Shown here: in pieces, positions 27,169 through 36,836 of the stretch
Layout of the letters: each line of letters starts with the position of its first letter
Position numbering within the stretch: position 1 is the first letter of the stretch
Source: Cohaesibacter marisflavi
Lineage (GTDB): Bacteria > Pseudomonadota > Alphaproteobacteria > Rhizobiales > Cohaesibacteraceae
NCBI RefSeq assembly: GCF_900115225.1
Contig: NZ_FOVR01000006.1
Span: forward strand, 182,000 to 245,999
Direction of reading: 5' to 3'
DNA: 64,000 bases
Program-made: the position numbers and the translations under genes
The notes under the pieces: model-generated
The model's database searches: none
What the model was told of the DNA's origin: nothing
The model's input: the letters and a program-made list of their open reading frames with translations, nothing else

Positions 27169-28326
27169 ATGGCGCTACACTTTTCATCGGATGAATTCGA
27201 AAGCCGCAAGGCCTCTCTTCTGGCGAAAATGGCAGATCGCAAACTCGATGCCATGCTGATCTTCGCTCAAGAAACCATGTATTGGCTCACCGGCTATGAC
27301 ACAACGGGCTTCAATCTGTTCCAGTGTCTGGTCTTGCGCAAGGATGGCAGCACCGATCTGCTGACCCGTTCAGCCGACGTACGCCAGGCCGAACAGACAT
27401 CCAATATCGGCACCATCCATATCTGGGCGGACCGCAAGAAGAAGAAAGCCTCACCGGCGGTACAACTGCGTGGCCTATTGGAAAAGCTGGACCTTCTGGG
27501 CAGCCGCATCGGCATCGAATATGACGCCCACGGGCTAACGGGCAAAGATGCCAAAACGCTGGACGATTCCCTCAAATCCTTTGCCGACACCGAGGACGCT
27601 TCCAGAATCATCCCTCCGCTGAGGGCCATCAAGTCCGGCGCAGAGATTGCCTATACCCGCAAAGCTGCAGAATTGACCGACCTTGCCTTCACCGAGGCTT
27701 TGCCGCTCATCAAGGCCGGCGCCGACGAAGGCAAAATTTTGGCAACCATGCAAGGCGTCGTTCTGGAACATGGCGGCGATTATCCAGCCAACCATTTCTC
27801 TATTGGATCATCGGAATCTGCCCTGCTCTGCCGCTATAAGACCGGCCGCCGCACCCTTGATGCGCAAGATCAGCTGACCATCGAATGGTCCGGCGCCTTC
27901 CGCCATTATCACGCACCTGCAATGCGGACCCTCGTCATCGGACGACCATCCCCAAGGCATCTGGAATTGTATGAAATTGCCAAAGAAGCGCTGCTGGCGG
28001 TGGAACAGGTCATGCGTCCGGGTCACGTCATTGGCGACATCTTTGATACCCACGCCAAGGTTATCGATGAAATGGGCGCCCATGCCCATCGCCTCAATGC
28101 CTGCGGTTATAGCGTTGGTGCCCGTTTTGCCCCCAACTGGATGGACTGGCCCTTGATCTATCGCGGCAACGAATATGCCATCTGCCCGAACATGACCCTG
28201 TTTGCGCATATGATCATCATGGATAGCGACGAACAGGTAGCCATGACCTTGGGGCAGACATATCTGACGACGGAATCCGAGCCAGAATCACTCTCGAAAC
28301 TGCCACTGGAATTGATTGTTCGGTAA
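27169..28326 (+). CDS. M24 family creatinase/Xaa-Pro-peptidase-like protein lacking metal ligands
   Basis: A 385-aa two-domain pita-bread-fold protein: N-terminal creatinase domain (about 10-145) and a C-terminal M24 domain. The metal-binding Asp pair of true aminopeptidases is missing: E239 stands at the first Asp and the second lies in HAPAMRT, and the usual His region reads CGYSVG. This pattern is typical of the creatinase/DoeA (ectoine hydrolase) branch, which works without metals, so a C-N hydrolase of a small solute is more likely than a peptidase. The ATG has AAGGAG upstream; a terminator follows. Confidence 0.85.
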   Translation: MALHFSSDEFESRKASLLAKMADRKLDAMLIFAQETMYWLTGYDTTGFNLFQCLVLRKDGSTDLLTRSADVRQAEQTSNIGTIHIWADRKKKKASPAVQLRGLLEKLDLLGSRIGIEYDAHGLTGKDAKTLDDSLKSFADTEDASRIIPPLRAIKSGAEIAYTRKAAELTDLAFTEALPLIKAGADEGKILATMQGVVLEHGGDYPANHFSIGSSESALLCRYKTGRRTLDAQDQLTIEWSGAFRHYHAPAMRTLVIGRPSPRHLELYEIAKEALLAVEQVMRPGHVIGDIFDTHAKVIDEMGAHAHRLNACGYSVGARFAPNWMDWPLIYRGNEYAICPNMTLFAHMIIMDSDEQVAMTLGQTYLTTESEPESLSKLPLELIVR

Positions 28327-28387
28327 CAATTTATTGTTCTTAAAGAAGAGTTAAAACAAATCCTGTTTGATAGGGTCACAACGCAAC

Positions 28388-28436
28388 AGGAACAGGGTCC
28401 GCTTGGCTCAAGTGAACCGACCCCGTTCCTTCTTTT
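28388..28436 (+). terminator. Rho-independent terminator after the M24 gene
   Basis: Arms AGGAACAGGGTC and GACCCCGTTCCT pair with one mismatch around a 19-nt loop and are followed by TCTTTTT. Confidence 0.8.
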
Positions 28437-28498
28437 TGCCAATGAGGCCATTGGGCAAAAATGACATTGAGCGCACAGAAATGCGGAGTGATGATACC

Positions 28499-29158
28499 AT
28501 GCATAATCAACACCTGGGTTTACTGAGCAGAGTCTCAGCTTTGGTTTCTCTGGCGATGCTCGTAACTGCATGCGCCAGCGGAGGAGCCCCCACACCTCCC
28601 GGAGCAATTGGAGACACCCCTCCTTCCATTCTGGAAAGCCTGCCACCGGCAGAGGCTCCTGCTGATGAAACCGGTCAGGATGGCATAACCAATCTGGCCG
28701 CAGCAGACACGGCAGGTCTTCCCCCGGCCACCAGCCTTCCCAACGCGACCAGCACCAACACCAGCCAGCCAGCCACGCAATATCAGGCTCCTGCCTCTCG
28801 TGCGGTCTTGACATTCGAGCCTATGGTTGGCGCACCCAGCCGTGTTGCCCGCGAATTGGCAACAGCGCTTGGCATGCGCGTGGCACAACAGTCCTTGCCT
28901 GTGGTCAAGCGCACCGACAGCAAGGTCACCCATCGGATCAAGGGCTACTTCTCTGCCAGCAAATCCGGCTCCGAGTGCGTGGTCTCCTATGTCTGGGATA
29001 TTTTCGATGCGAAGGGCAAACGCGTCAATCGCGTAACCGGAACGCAAAAGACCCAGATGGTCTCTTCCGATCCATGGGATAGCGTCACCGGCCCAGTTCT
29101 GGACAAGGTGGCAACGGATACAGCCGCCAAGCTTAAAACCTGGCACGCCAGCATCTAG
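28499..29158 (+). CDS. Lipoprotein of unknown function
   Basis: A 219-aa lipoprotein: signal sequence HLGLLSRVSALVSLAMLVTAC with the lipobox LVTAC and Cys at residue 25. A Pro/Ala/Thr-rich disordered linker follows (about 28-110), then a conserved-looking domain of about 110 residues (FEPMVGAPSRVARELATALG, HRIKGYFSASKSG, VVSYVWDIFDAKGKRV). I know similar lipoproteins from Hyphomicrobiales but no function. The ATG at 28499 has GGAG 10 bp upstream. Terminators flank the gene on both sides. Confidence 0.8.
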   Translation: MHNQHLGLLSRVSALVSLAMLVTACASGGAPTPPGAIGDTPPSILESLPPAEAPADETGQDGITNLAAADTAGLPPATSLPNATSTNTSQPATQYQAPASRAVLTFEPMVGAPSRVARELATALGMRVAQQSLPVVKRTDSKVTHRIKGYFSASKSGSECVVSYVWDIFDAKGKRVNRVTGTQKTQMVSSDPWDSVTGPVLDKVATDTAAKLKTWHASI

Positions 29159-29190
29159 AACAGCACAGCTTTACAATAATCAAGTTGCCC

Positions 29191-29224
29191 AAAAGCGCCC
29201 ACAGATCTCAGCGGGCGCTTTTCT
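29191..29224 (+). terminator. Rho-independent terminator after the lipoprotein gene
   Basis: AAAAGCGCCC and GGGCGCTTTT form a perfect 10-bp stem with a 12-nt loop, 32 bp past the stop; the T stretch is part of the 3' arm. Confidence 0.85.
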
Positions 29225-29446
29225 ATGCATCACCTTAGTGGAGGCGACACAAATTCGGAAATTGGCAAAAATCCAATATATTTTTCCGATATCTAGAATA
29301 ACTATAATTTTAAAATTGTATTATTCGGCACAACAGCGCGACAAATTGTCTCTCTATACTTGATTTTTAGTTTGTTAACCACGTTTAAAAAACAACAAAA
29401 TATCATCCCTGACAAAAATAAAGCAATTTTATAGGGGAATAAAATA

Positions 29447-31930
29447 ATGCAATACTTCTCTTCAATAAAGCAGCGAAAGTCGTGCTTTATTTATATCAGT
29501 AGTATTACAGTATCTTTTGTTACTTTTCTATTCGGATCTGCAAGTGCCATGGCCACGCCAGCGCTTGAGGCACGTATTACCGAGCTTGAAAACCAGATTG
29601 CACAGGGTATACACGCCCAGCAGGTCAACTCGGATCACATCTGGACCATGACGGCCGCCGCGCTGGTTTTGCTCATGCAGGTTGGCTTCCTTTTGCTTGA
29701 AGGCGGCATGGTGCGCTCGAAAAATTCCATCAACGTCGCCCAGAAGAATATTCTCGACCTTCTGGTTTCCATTTCCCTTTTCTACCTGCTTGGTTTCGGG
29801 CTCATGTTTGGCACCAGTCTTGGCGGCTGGATCGGTTGGCAAACCGATCTGTTCGCGTGGGATTCTTTCCCCGACTGGAATTACACCTTCTTTGTCTTTC
29901 AAGCCGTGTTCGTCGGCACTGCCGCCACCATTGTCTCCGGCGCGGTGGCCGAGCGTATGACTTTTACCGGTTATCTCGCCAGCTCTGTGCTCATTTCCAT
30001 GATCATCTATCCGGTCTTTGGCCATTGGGCATGGGGCAACCTGTTAAGCGGCGACAACACCGCCTGGCTCGCGGACAAAGGTTTCATCGATTTTGCAGGC
30101 TCCTCGGTCGTCCATTCGGTCGGAGCCTGGGTGGCTTTGGCTGGCATCATCATCATCGGCCCCCGCATCGGTCGCTTCAACAGAGACGGTACGCCCAACA
30201 AGATCCAGGGCTATTCCATCGTTCTTGCCTCTGCCGGGGCCATCATTCTGCTGTTCGGCTGGATCGGTTTTAATGGTGGCTCCACAACGGCAGGAACGCC
30301 GGACTTTGCCCGCATCATTGCCAACACTTTGCTATCAGCGGTCTTTGGCGGCACGGCAGGCTTTCTGCTTGGCTGGGTCAAGGATGACGTGTTCGAGCCC
30401 AGCCGCTCCATCAACGGCATGCTCGGGGCGCTGGTCGCCATCACCGCAGGCTGCGATGCCGTCAATCCGCATGGCGCCGTGATGATCGGCATCATCGCGG
30501 GCCTTGCCGTATGCCTTGCCGAAGACTTCATCGCTGGCGTACTGAAGCTGGATGACGTGGTCGGCGCCGTCTCGGTTCATGGTGTGGGCGGTGCATTGGG
30601 CACCCTGCTAGTCGCTCCCTTTGCCATTGACAGCAAGTTGGCCGCAGGCTCCCGTGTTGACCAGTTTTTGGTTCAGGGACAAGGCGTGCTGCTCTGCTTT
30701 GTCTGGGCCTTCACTGCTGCCATCGTCATGTTCAAACTGATTGATATGACCGTCGGCCTGCGTGTCGACGCTGAAGACGAATTGCGCGGCCTCAACATTT
30801 CCGAACATGGCGCAACCCTCGGCACTGGCGAGTTACAGCGCAAGCTGATGGAAATGACCGAAGGCACCTGCGATTTGACCAGCCGCTTTGACGAAAGCTC
30901 CGGGGATGAAATGGGCGAGCTAGCCCAGGTGATCAACCCTTTTGTCGACAAGGTCCATCACCTCGTCTCCGAAATATCCAGACAGGCGGAGGCCGTGGAC
31001 GAAACCTCGCAAAATCTGGTTGAGATCTCGCAGGAATTCACCGACAACTCCCAAATGCTGGCCAGTCATTCCTCCAGCATGCATGAAGTGGTCTCCGGCG
31101 TTGAAAGCCGCATCGGCTCGGCCCAGAGCACCTCATCACAAATGGCCAAATATGGCGAGGAAATCGTCTCCTCGGCCCGCAGCATGTCCAACGAGATCCG
31201 CGAAGTATCCGATACGGTGGGCCATCTCGCCCAGTCTGTGGAGGAGATCGCCTCCAGCGCGGACAATGCCTCGGAAATCTCACTCAAGGCAGCCAATCTG
31301 TCGTCCAATGCCAACGACACCATGGAAGCACTGGTGGCTGCATCCAAAGAAATTGACGTGGTTGTGCAGTTCATCATGAATATGGCAAACCAGACGAACC
31401 TGCTGGCCCTCAACGCCACCATTGAAGCCTCCCGCGCGGGCGAAGCGGGCAAAGGTTTTGCCGTTGTGGCCGACGAGGTTAAGCAGCTAGCGGTACAGAC
31501 CTCCAAGGCCGTGGAAGAAATCAAGGAAAAAGTGAACCGCATCCAGAGCGGCTCCAACAGTGCCCAGACAGGCATCGATGAGGTTTCCAAAATCATTCTG
31601 GCCATTCGCGAAGGCGTGGAAACGATCCGCGAGACGACTCATCAGCAAAGCCAGTCGACCTCCAACATCGCCCAGAGCACGTCTCAGATCAGCTCCATGG
31701 CAGAGGACATGACCAACAGAATCACCGGACTGTCCTCCGGCATCGGCGAGATCTCGATGGCAGCCAACGATATGTCGACCGCCTCCAAAGGCCTATCTGA
31801 AACCAGCGGCATTCTGAATGGTCGCGCCAGAAGCGGCGAAAGCAACGCCAGCCAGACAAGAGACCGTGCTCAATCGCTCAAAAAGGTATCCCGGAGCCTT
31901 GTCCAGTCCGTTGCCGAATTCAAGGTCTGA
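29447..31930 (+). CDS. Ammonium transporter-methyl-accepting chemotaxis receptor fusion
   Basis: An 827-aa protein. Residues 1-37 are a signal peptide. Residues about 60-445 form a complete Amt/Mep/Rh channel: [20 protein letters not shown], the Asp in [14 protein letters not shown], the twin pore histidines H223 and H378 (VHGVGGALG), [10 protein letters not shown], and the Amt C-terminal motif [17 protein letters not shown]-like linker follows (about 462-515). Residues about 515-827 form an MCP signalling coil with the CheA/CheW-binding tip [20 protein letters not shown] (646-665). It is predicted to couple ammonium binding or transport to flagellar chemotaxis. No che genes are nearby, and no glnK. 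A GGGGA ribosome-binding site precedes the ATG. Confidence 0.95.
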   Translation: MQYFSSIKQRKSCFIYISSITVSFVTFLFGSASAMATPALEARITELENQIAQGIHAQQVNSDHIWTMTAAALVLLMQVGFLLLEGGMVRSKNSINVAQKNILDLLVSISLFYLLGFGLMFGTSLGGWIGWQTDLFAWDSFPDWNYTFFVFQAVFVGTAATIVSGAVAERMTFTGYLASSVLISMIIYPVFGHWAWGNLLSGDNTAWLADKGFIDFAGSSVVHSVGAWVALAGIIIIGPRIGRFNRDGTPNKIQGYSIVLASAGAIILLFGWIGFNGGSTTAGTPDFARIIANTLLSAVFGGTAGFLLGWVKDDVFEPSRSINGMLGALVAITAGCDAVNPHGAVMIGIIAGLAVCLAEDFIAGVLKLDDVVGAVSVHGVGGALGTLLVAPFAIDSKLAAGSRVDQFLVQGQGVLLCFVWAFTAAIVMFKLIDMTVGLRVDAEDELRGLNISEHGATLGTGELQRKLMEMTEGTCDLTSRFDESSGDEMGELAQVINPFVDKVHHLVSEISRQAEAVDETSQNLVEISQEFTDNSQMLASHSSSMHEVVSGVESRIGSAQSTSSQMAKYGEEIVSSARSMSNEIREVSDTVGHLAQSVEEIASSADNASEISLKAANLSSNANDTMEALVAASKEIDVVVQFIMNMANQTNLLALNATIEASRAGEAGKGFAVVADEVKQLAVQTSKAVEEIKEKVNRIQSGSNSAQTGIDEVSKIILAIREGVETIRETTHQQSQSTSNIAQSTSQISSMAEDMTNRITGLSSGIGEISMAANDMSTASKGLSETSGILNGRARSGESNASQTRDRAQSLKKVSRSLVQSVAEFKV

Positions 31931-31967
31931 CGGCAATTCGGACAGAAAGGCGTAAGACCTTCCTATA

Positions 31968-32004
31968 GCCTTCGACCCGAAAGCGGGCCGGAGGCTCATT
32001 TTTT
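31968..32004 (+). terminator. Terminator of the Amt-MCP gene
   Basis: A hairpin GCCT...CCCG / CGGG...AGGC with a GAAA-type tetraloop, followed by CATTTTTTAG. Confidence 0.75.
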
Positions 32005-32262
32005 AGCATTATTTTTAGAGAAAAAAGCGGTTCACTGCGTCACATAAACTTTACAAGACGGGGGTTCGTTGTTTACAAGGCCCCTACAATACAGCGCATC
32101 CTCCAGGAACGCGGCATCCACTCCAATAGTTTTCAAGCAATCAGTTTTTCAACTTTTGAAAGTCTCAATCGTTGAAAAGGGGATTGTTAATCAGGGGCCC
32201 ATAGGAGCCATCCCCCGACCAACGGCTCCCCCAATCTTGCGAAGCGACAGGGCATAAGGTTC
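32005..32262. other. Upstream region of prs
   Basis: About 260 bp without a gene. It should hold the prs promoter; no convincing -35/-10 pair or known leader RNA could be picked by eye. Confidence 0.4.
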
Positions 32263-33195
32263 ATGAAACTTCTCGCCGGCAATTCCAATCCGACTCTCAC
32301 CAAACGCATTGCCGATTATCTCGGCATTGAAATCAGCGATGTTTCCGTAAGACGATTTGCGGACCAGGAAATCTTCATCGAAGTGCACGAAAATGTGCGC
32401 GGACAGGATGTCTTCGTGGTTCAGCCAACCTCTTATCCGGCCAACGACCATCTGATGGAACTGCTGATCCTGATCGACGCTCTGCGCCGCGCATCAGCAC
32501 GCCGCATTACCGCGGTCGTGCCTTACTTCGGCTATGCACGCCAGGACCGGAAACCCGGCCCGAGAACACCAATCTCGGCAAAACTGGTTGCCAACCTCAT
32601 CTCGAATGCGGGCGCAGATCGCGTCCTGACACTCGATCTGCATGCAGCCCAGATTCAGGGCTTCTTCGACATTCCGACTGACAACCTTTATGCCGCTCCG
32701 GTTTTCTCCCGCGACATTCTGGAACGCAACGAAGTCGAAGACGTCATGGTGGTTTCTCCGGACGTTGGCGGCGTGGTTCGCGCCCGCGCTCTGGCAAAAC
32801 GCATTGGCGCCCCGCTGTCCATCGTCGACAAGCGTCGTGAACGCGCCGGTGAATCCGAAGTGATGAACATCATTGGCGATGTAACAGGCCGCAACTGCGT
32901 ACTCGTAGACGACATCATCGATTCCGGCGGCACCCTGTGCAATGCAGCAGAAGCCCTCATCAACAAGGGTGCAGCATCGGTTACAGCTTACATCACCCAC
33001 GGCGTTCTGTCTGGTGGAGCTGTTGCCCGCATTACCGCTTCCAAGCTGCGCGAATTGGTCATCACCGATTCCATCGAGCCGACTGAAGCGGTTCTGAACG
33101 CCCATAACATCCGCGTTCTGAGTGTCGCCAACCTGCTCGGCGAAGCCATTTCCCGCACAGCCAACGAACAGTCGGTTTCATCCCTGTTCGACTAG
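32263..33195 (+). CDS. prs: Ribose-phosphate pyrophosphokinase
   Basis: Makes PRPP from ribose 5-phosphate and ATP for nucleotide, histidine and tryptophan synthesis; cytoplasmic hexamer in the family. The 310-aa length is normal. Motifs: [20 protein letters not shown], the ATP loop [10 protein letters not shown], the metal-binding [15 protein letters not shown] and the PRPP loop [15 protein letters not shown]. It has its own terminator. PRPP is the substrate of the apt product encoded at 45.8 kb. Confidence 0.97.
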   Translation: MKLLAGNSNPTLTKRIADYLGIEISDVSVRRFADQEIFIEVHENVRGQDVFVVQPTSYPANDHLMELLILIDALRRASARRITAVVPYFGYARQDRKPGPRTPISAKLVANLISNAGADRVLTLDLHAAQIQGFFDIPTDNLYAAPVFSRDILERNEVEDVMVVSPDVGGVVRARALAKRIGAPLSIVDKRRERAGESEVMNIIGDVTGRNCVLVDDIIDSGGTLCNAAEALINKGAASVTAYITHGVLSGGAVARITASKLRELVITDSIEPTEAVLNAHNIRVLSVANLLGEAISRTANEQSVSSLFD

Positions 33196-33248
33196 GCAGC
33201 ACGCTGAAGTCTTTCGGCGCGAAATGTCGAAGGAACTTAAATAAATTT

Positions 33249-33285
33249 GCCCACAGCATCGCATAAATGCTGTGGGCTTTTGTTT
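33249..33285 (+). terminator. Strong terminator between prs and the MurI-like gene
   Basis: Perfect 11-bp stem GCCCACAGCAT / ATGCTGTGGGC, 7-nt loop, then TTTTGTTT. It ends 18 bp before the next start codon, so that gene needs read-through or a promoter inside the hairpin region. Confidence 0.92.
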
Positions 33286-33303
33286 CTCTGGAGCCATAAC
33301 AGT

Positions 33304-34107
33304 ATGGATCAATTAGGAACCCCGGTGGGCATCTTCGACGCTGGCATTGGCAGCTTTGGGATAGTTGAAACCGTCAAGAAGCATTATCCCAATCAGGATA
33401 TTATCTGGTTTGCAGATCGAGCAAGCTTTCCTCTCGGCAAAAAGACACCAGATCAGCTATTTGAGACAGGAAGAAAGAGCGTCTCTTTCTTGCAGTCTCA
33501 TGGGGCCCAAAAAGTCATTGTCGCAGCCAATGTGCTAAGCATGGTTGTTATGGAGCGATTGCAGGAAGCCTTTCCTGAGTTGGAGCTATATGGCGTAACT
33601 CCGCCCGTCAGAAGAGCTGCCGAATACGGCAATTTCTGTATTCTGGGCGTAGAGGCAATGGTTACTGATCCAAAGCTAAGAGAGTTTGTTGAGCGTTTAA
33701 AGCCCTCGTCTCTCAAAGCCAGCTTTGCGAACGCATCTCCCTTGATCGATGAGCTGGTGGAAACAGGCATCTTCGTTTCAGATCCTGACAGGACGGAAGC
33801 GCGTGTGCGAGACTATATGAGCAACCTGACACCCCAACAAATGGGGGTCGCCGCCTATACGCTCTCCAGCACACATTTACCATGGTTGCGATTTGCTTTC
33901 GAGAGAGCTTGTCCAGATAAAGTATTTTTGGACCCAGCCGAAGAATTGGTTCTGGAAATGCGCCTGCCCAATGATGGCAGCGGTCAAATCACAGCATTTA
34001 CAACGGAGAATATCGACCTAAGCATGACGCAGCCAGAACTGAAAAAGATGCTTGATCTGATTGGATATTCCCATATCGAGCCCAATATAGTGCCTCAAAC
34101 GGAATAG
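33304..34107 (+). CDS. Glutamate racemase (MurI)-family protein without catalytic cysteines
   Basis: A 267-aa Asp/Glu racemase-fold protein aligning by eye with MurI along its length: GIFDAGIGSFGIVETVKKHY (Asp12 kept), DIIWFADRASFPLGKKT, then VIVAANVLS where MurI has ACNTAS, ANASPLIDELVETG, and LSSTHLPWL where MurI has GCTHYPLL. Both catalytic cysteines are therefore replaced (A75 and S189). A two-cysteine racemase mechanism is not possible; it may be a lyase- or binding-type relative or a regulator. ATG at 33304, chosen over a frame opening upstream within the terminator. Weak ribosome-binding site. A terminator follows. Confidence 0.82.
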   Translation: MDQLGTPVGIFDAGIGSFGIVETVKKHYPNQDIIWFADRASFPLGKKTPDQLFETGRKSVSFLQSHGAQKVIVAANVLSMVVMERLQEAFPELELYGVTPPVRRAAEYGNFCILGVEAMVTDPKLREFVERLKPSSLKASFANASPLIDELVETGIFVSDPDRTEARVRDYMSNLTPQQMGVAAYTLSSTHLPWLRFAFERACPDKVFLDPAEELVLEMRLPNDGSGQITAFTTENIDLSMTQPELKKMLDLIGYSHIEPNIVPQTE

Positions 34108-34174
34108 CACTTGAATAGTCACGGGATAGCTCAAGCTGCTTCAGCCCCCTCCCTGTTAGCGCGAAAATCGATAA

Positions 34175-34208
34175 CCCCGCAGTCTCATCTGATGCTGCGG
34201 GCTTTTTG
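34175..34208 (+). terminator. Terminator after the MurI-like gene
   Basis: CCCGCAG / CTGCGGG arms with a 12-nt loop followed by CTTTTTGTTT, 68 bp past the stop. Confidence 0.88.
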
Positions 34209-34580
34209 TTTGAGCGCCCTTCCCCAGAGTCATTTACTTGATTGGCCGGGACTACGCTCTTCTCCAACTCGCGGAAAACGCTTGGTTACAATTGGATAAC
34301 AATCATTCCTTGCGTTGCTGCGAATCTGGAGTAAATTACCGCCATCCTGTCTGATTTGTTCGACACATCCCCCGATAGAATGCCCACCTCAATGACGTGT
34401 GCTGACCACATCTTATTGACAATTATACGTACCAAGAGCTCAAGGTTGTTTCTATTCTGAGGGCCGTTTCACATCGCCCAATACAAAGCTCATTCTTTGG
34501 CAGCAGTTGTTGTTTCACATCTTGAGATTGCCAAAGTCTGATCTTACATCTCCGCTTTTCACTGTTGAAGGCTATTCACG
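34209..34580. other. Gene-free region upstream of the TPR-sulfotransferase gene
   Basis: About 370 bp with no recognisable gene, RNA or repeat; presumed promoter region. Confidence 0.4.
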
Positions 34581-36590
34581 TTGGCAAAACTAAAAGTAGA
34601 TCTCACCCTCAAGAATGCTCAAGCCTTGGCCCAAAAGGGCAATTATTCCGAAGCGAGAAGGCTATATCAGACTGTATTGGAAGTCTTCCCCGGCAACAGT
34701 CGCGCAGTTCAGGGGTTAGCTCTCTTGGAAAAGCAGATTAAAATAAGAGGCGCGAACACCCACATCAACGAAACGATCAGGACACTGGGTGGATTGCTTT
34801 CCAAAGGCTTCTTCCAAGATGCCATTGACCAGTCTCAGGAAATCCTCAAGCAACGCCCCGATGTGTTTGTCATCTGGTATATTCACGGTATTGCTTCCAT
34901 CCAGCTTGGAAAGCTCGATCAGGCCATAGCTGCCTTTGATCGAGCAATTTCTCTCAAGCCAGACTATATCGAGGCTCACCTGAACAAAGGATACGCCCTG
35001 CAAATGCAGGGATTGCACGAGCAGGCCATTTCTTCGTTTCAGAAGGTTTTATCCATCAAGCCGGATCTGCCGCAAGCCCACAACAATATCGGCAATGCTC
35101 TTCGCCAACAGGGCAAGCTGACCGAAGCAATTGCAGCTTACCAGAAAGCCCTGTCGATCAATCCGGCATTTCCCGAGGCATTGTATAACCTGGGCCGCAG
35201 CTGGCAGGATCTTGAAAAGATGGAAGAGGCGCAGAGTGCTTACCGAAAGGTCCTGTCCATAAAGCCAGACCTGCCCGAGGCCAACAATGATCTTGGCACA
35301 GTTTATCTGGAACAAAGAAAAATTGACGAGGCAACCGAGGCATTCCAAAAGGCCATACGCCATCGTCCCGCATTTTCCGAAGCCCATAGCAATCTCGGAA
35401 CGGCCCTGTATGAGCAAGGTCACATCGAGGAGGCCATTGCGTCTTGCAACAAAGCCTTGTCTCTCAACCCCGAGCATGTAAGCGCCTACACCAATCTCGG
35501 CGTTATCTTTACATCGGCCGGCGAGCCCGACAAGGCTATGGAGGCTTACACAAAAGCGCTGTCCATCAAGCCAGATGACGCACAAACGCTCCATAATATT
35601 GGTTCCTATTTAGACCACACTCCAGATGATCCTCAAATCGGCTTCATCGAAGGCCTTTTGAACAAGCAGGATCTGTCAAGCAAGGACAAGATCCTGCTAC
35701 ATTACACTCTGGCAAAAATCCATGAAGAAACAGGCCAGTTGGAGGAGTCTCTCAAGCATTATAAAGCGGGTGGCGCACTGCAGATCAACCGTGTGCACTA
35801 CACTATCGAAAAGGATGAAGAGCTTTTCGAAAAGATCCGGCAGTCAGCGCCCGGCATCAAAGCACAAGCATTGGTTCCTTCCCGAGACGATGAGACTGTC
35901 ACACCGATTTTCATTCTCGGCATGCCGCGATCTGGCACAACATTGATTGAGCAGATCATTTCGAGCCATGGTGACGTCCATGGAGGTGGCGAACTCGACT
36001 ATGCAACGAACTTGGGTTTAAAAATCAGCTTGGGAACCGTTCCTGCAACGACTGAAAATTTACAGATTTTCAGACAGACATACTTGTCGGAACTGAAAAG
36101 AGCATCCGAAGGCAAAGCATATGTCACCGACAAAATGCCCTACAATTTCCGCCAGATCGGCCTTATCTGTTCGGCGCTTCCCGAAGCGAAGATCATCCAT
36201 GTGAAGCGCGATGCAGCAGCGATCTGCTGGTCTAATTTCAAGACATGCTTCGTCGGCAACGGTTTGGGATACAGTTATGATCTTCAAGCCGTCGTGCGCT
36301 TCTATAAGCTATATGAAGACCTCATGACCTTCTGGAACCAGACATATGGCGACCGGATAATAGAAGTCGATTATGATGCTCTGACCAATGACCATGACAC
36401 TGAAATCAGAAAGCTGATCAGCTATTTGAACCTCGACTGGCAGGATGCTTGTCTGTCTCCTCATGCAAACAGCCGCATGGTCAAAACCGCATCGAATTTG
36501 CAGGTCAGAAAGTCAATCTACAAAAACAGTTCCAAAGAATGGCTCAAATTCAAGCCGTTCCTTGATGGGGCTTTTGACGAATTGCTTTAA
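34581..36590 (+). CDS. TPR-repeat protein with C-terminal sulfotransferase domain
   Basis: A 669-aa fusion. Residues about 10-345 are tandem tetratricopeptide repeats (roughly nine, with repeated LSIKPDLPEA / LSINPAFPEA endings), and residues about 440-669 are a PAPS-dependent sulfotransferase: IFILGMPRSGTTLIEQIISSH contains the 5'-phosphosulfate loop (447-454), with TDKMPYNFRQIGLI and HVKRDAAAICWSNF further on. Similar fusions modify proteins or glycans in alphaproteobacteria; substrate unknown. Start is TTG at 34581 with GAAGG upstream. No signal peptide, so probably cytoplasmic. Confidence 0.9.
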   Translation: MAKLKVDLTLKNAQALAQKGNYSEARRLYQTVLEVFPGNSRAVQGLALLEKQIKIRGANTHINETIRTLGGLLSKGFFQDAIDQSQEILKQRPDVFVIWYIHGIASIQLGKLDQAIAAFDRAISLKPDYIEAHLNKGYALQMQGLHEQAISSFQKVLSIKPDLPQAHNNIGNALRQQGKLTEAIAAYQKALSINPAFPEALYNLGRSWQDLEKMEEAQSAYRKVLSIKPDLPEANNDLGTVYLEQRKIDEATEAFQKAIRHRPAFSEAHSNLGTALYEQGHIEEAIASCNKALSLNPEHVSAYTNLGVIFTSAGEPDKAMEAYTKALSIKPDDAQTLHNIGSYLDHTPDDPQIGFIEGLLNKQDLSSKDKILLHYTLAKIHEETGQLEESLKHYKAGGALQINRVHYTIEKDEELFEKIRQSAPGIKAQALVPSRDDETVTPIFILGMPRSGTTLIEQIISSHGDVHGGGELDYATNLGLKISLGTVPATTENLQIFRQTYLSELKRASEGKAYVTDKMPYNFRQIGLICSALPEAKIIHVKRDAAAICWSNFKTCFVGNGLGYSYDLQAVVRFYKLYEDLMTFWNQTYGDRIIEVDYDALTNDHDTEIRKLISYLNLDWQDACLSPHANSRMVKTASNLQVRKSIYKNSSKEWLKFKPFLDGAFDELL

Positions 36591-36719
36591 TGATCGCAGT
36601 TGCCGGCAACACCGTTGCATGAGAGTTTGATTGCATAGGCCAGACAAGCCTGTCCGGCTCCGATAACAGGACGGGCAAAGGTCGCCGCGAAAAATCGCTG
36701 ATTTCTGCGTTACCACCGC

Positions 36720-36748
36720 TTGCCAATAGCACCCTTATGTCTTATAAG
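36720..36748 (+). promoter_or_regulatory. Predicted promoter of rplY
   Basis: TTGCCA and TATAAG separated by exactly 17 bp, a near-consensus housekeeping pair. Transcription would start near 36755, giving an approximately 80-nt leader before rplY. Confidence 0.65.
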
Positions 36749-36791
36749 CCCTCCAGCTGCCTCTACACCCTTGGAGGAGTTGCAGCAGCGG

Positions 36792-36813
36792 GGCCGAACA
36801 TTCGGCCTTTTTT
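36792..36813 (+). promoter_or_regulatory. Terminator-like attenuator hairpin in the rplY leader
   Basis: GGCCGAA / TTCGGCC with a 2-nt loop followed by six T residues, only 24 bp before the rplY start and after its predicted promoter. Because it lies inside the leader, it looks like an attenuator. An upstream GCTGC / GCAGC pair (near 36756 and 36784) could form an alternative or upstream stem. Confidence 0.6.
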
Positions 36814-36836
36814 CTATTTTTTCAGGAGTATATCCA

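Noticed and set aside
29225..29446. Sigma-54 or NtrC site upstream of the Amt-MCP gene
   Set aside because: A GGCAC occurs near 29328 but the GC element does not follow at the correct distance, and no NtrC palindrome is seen.
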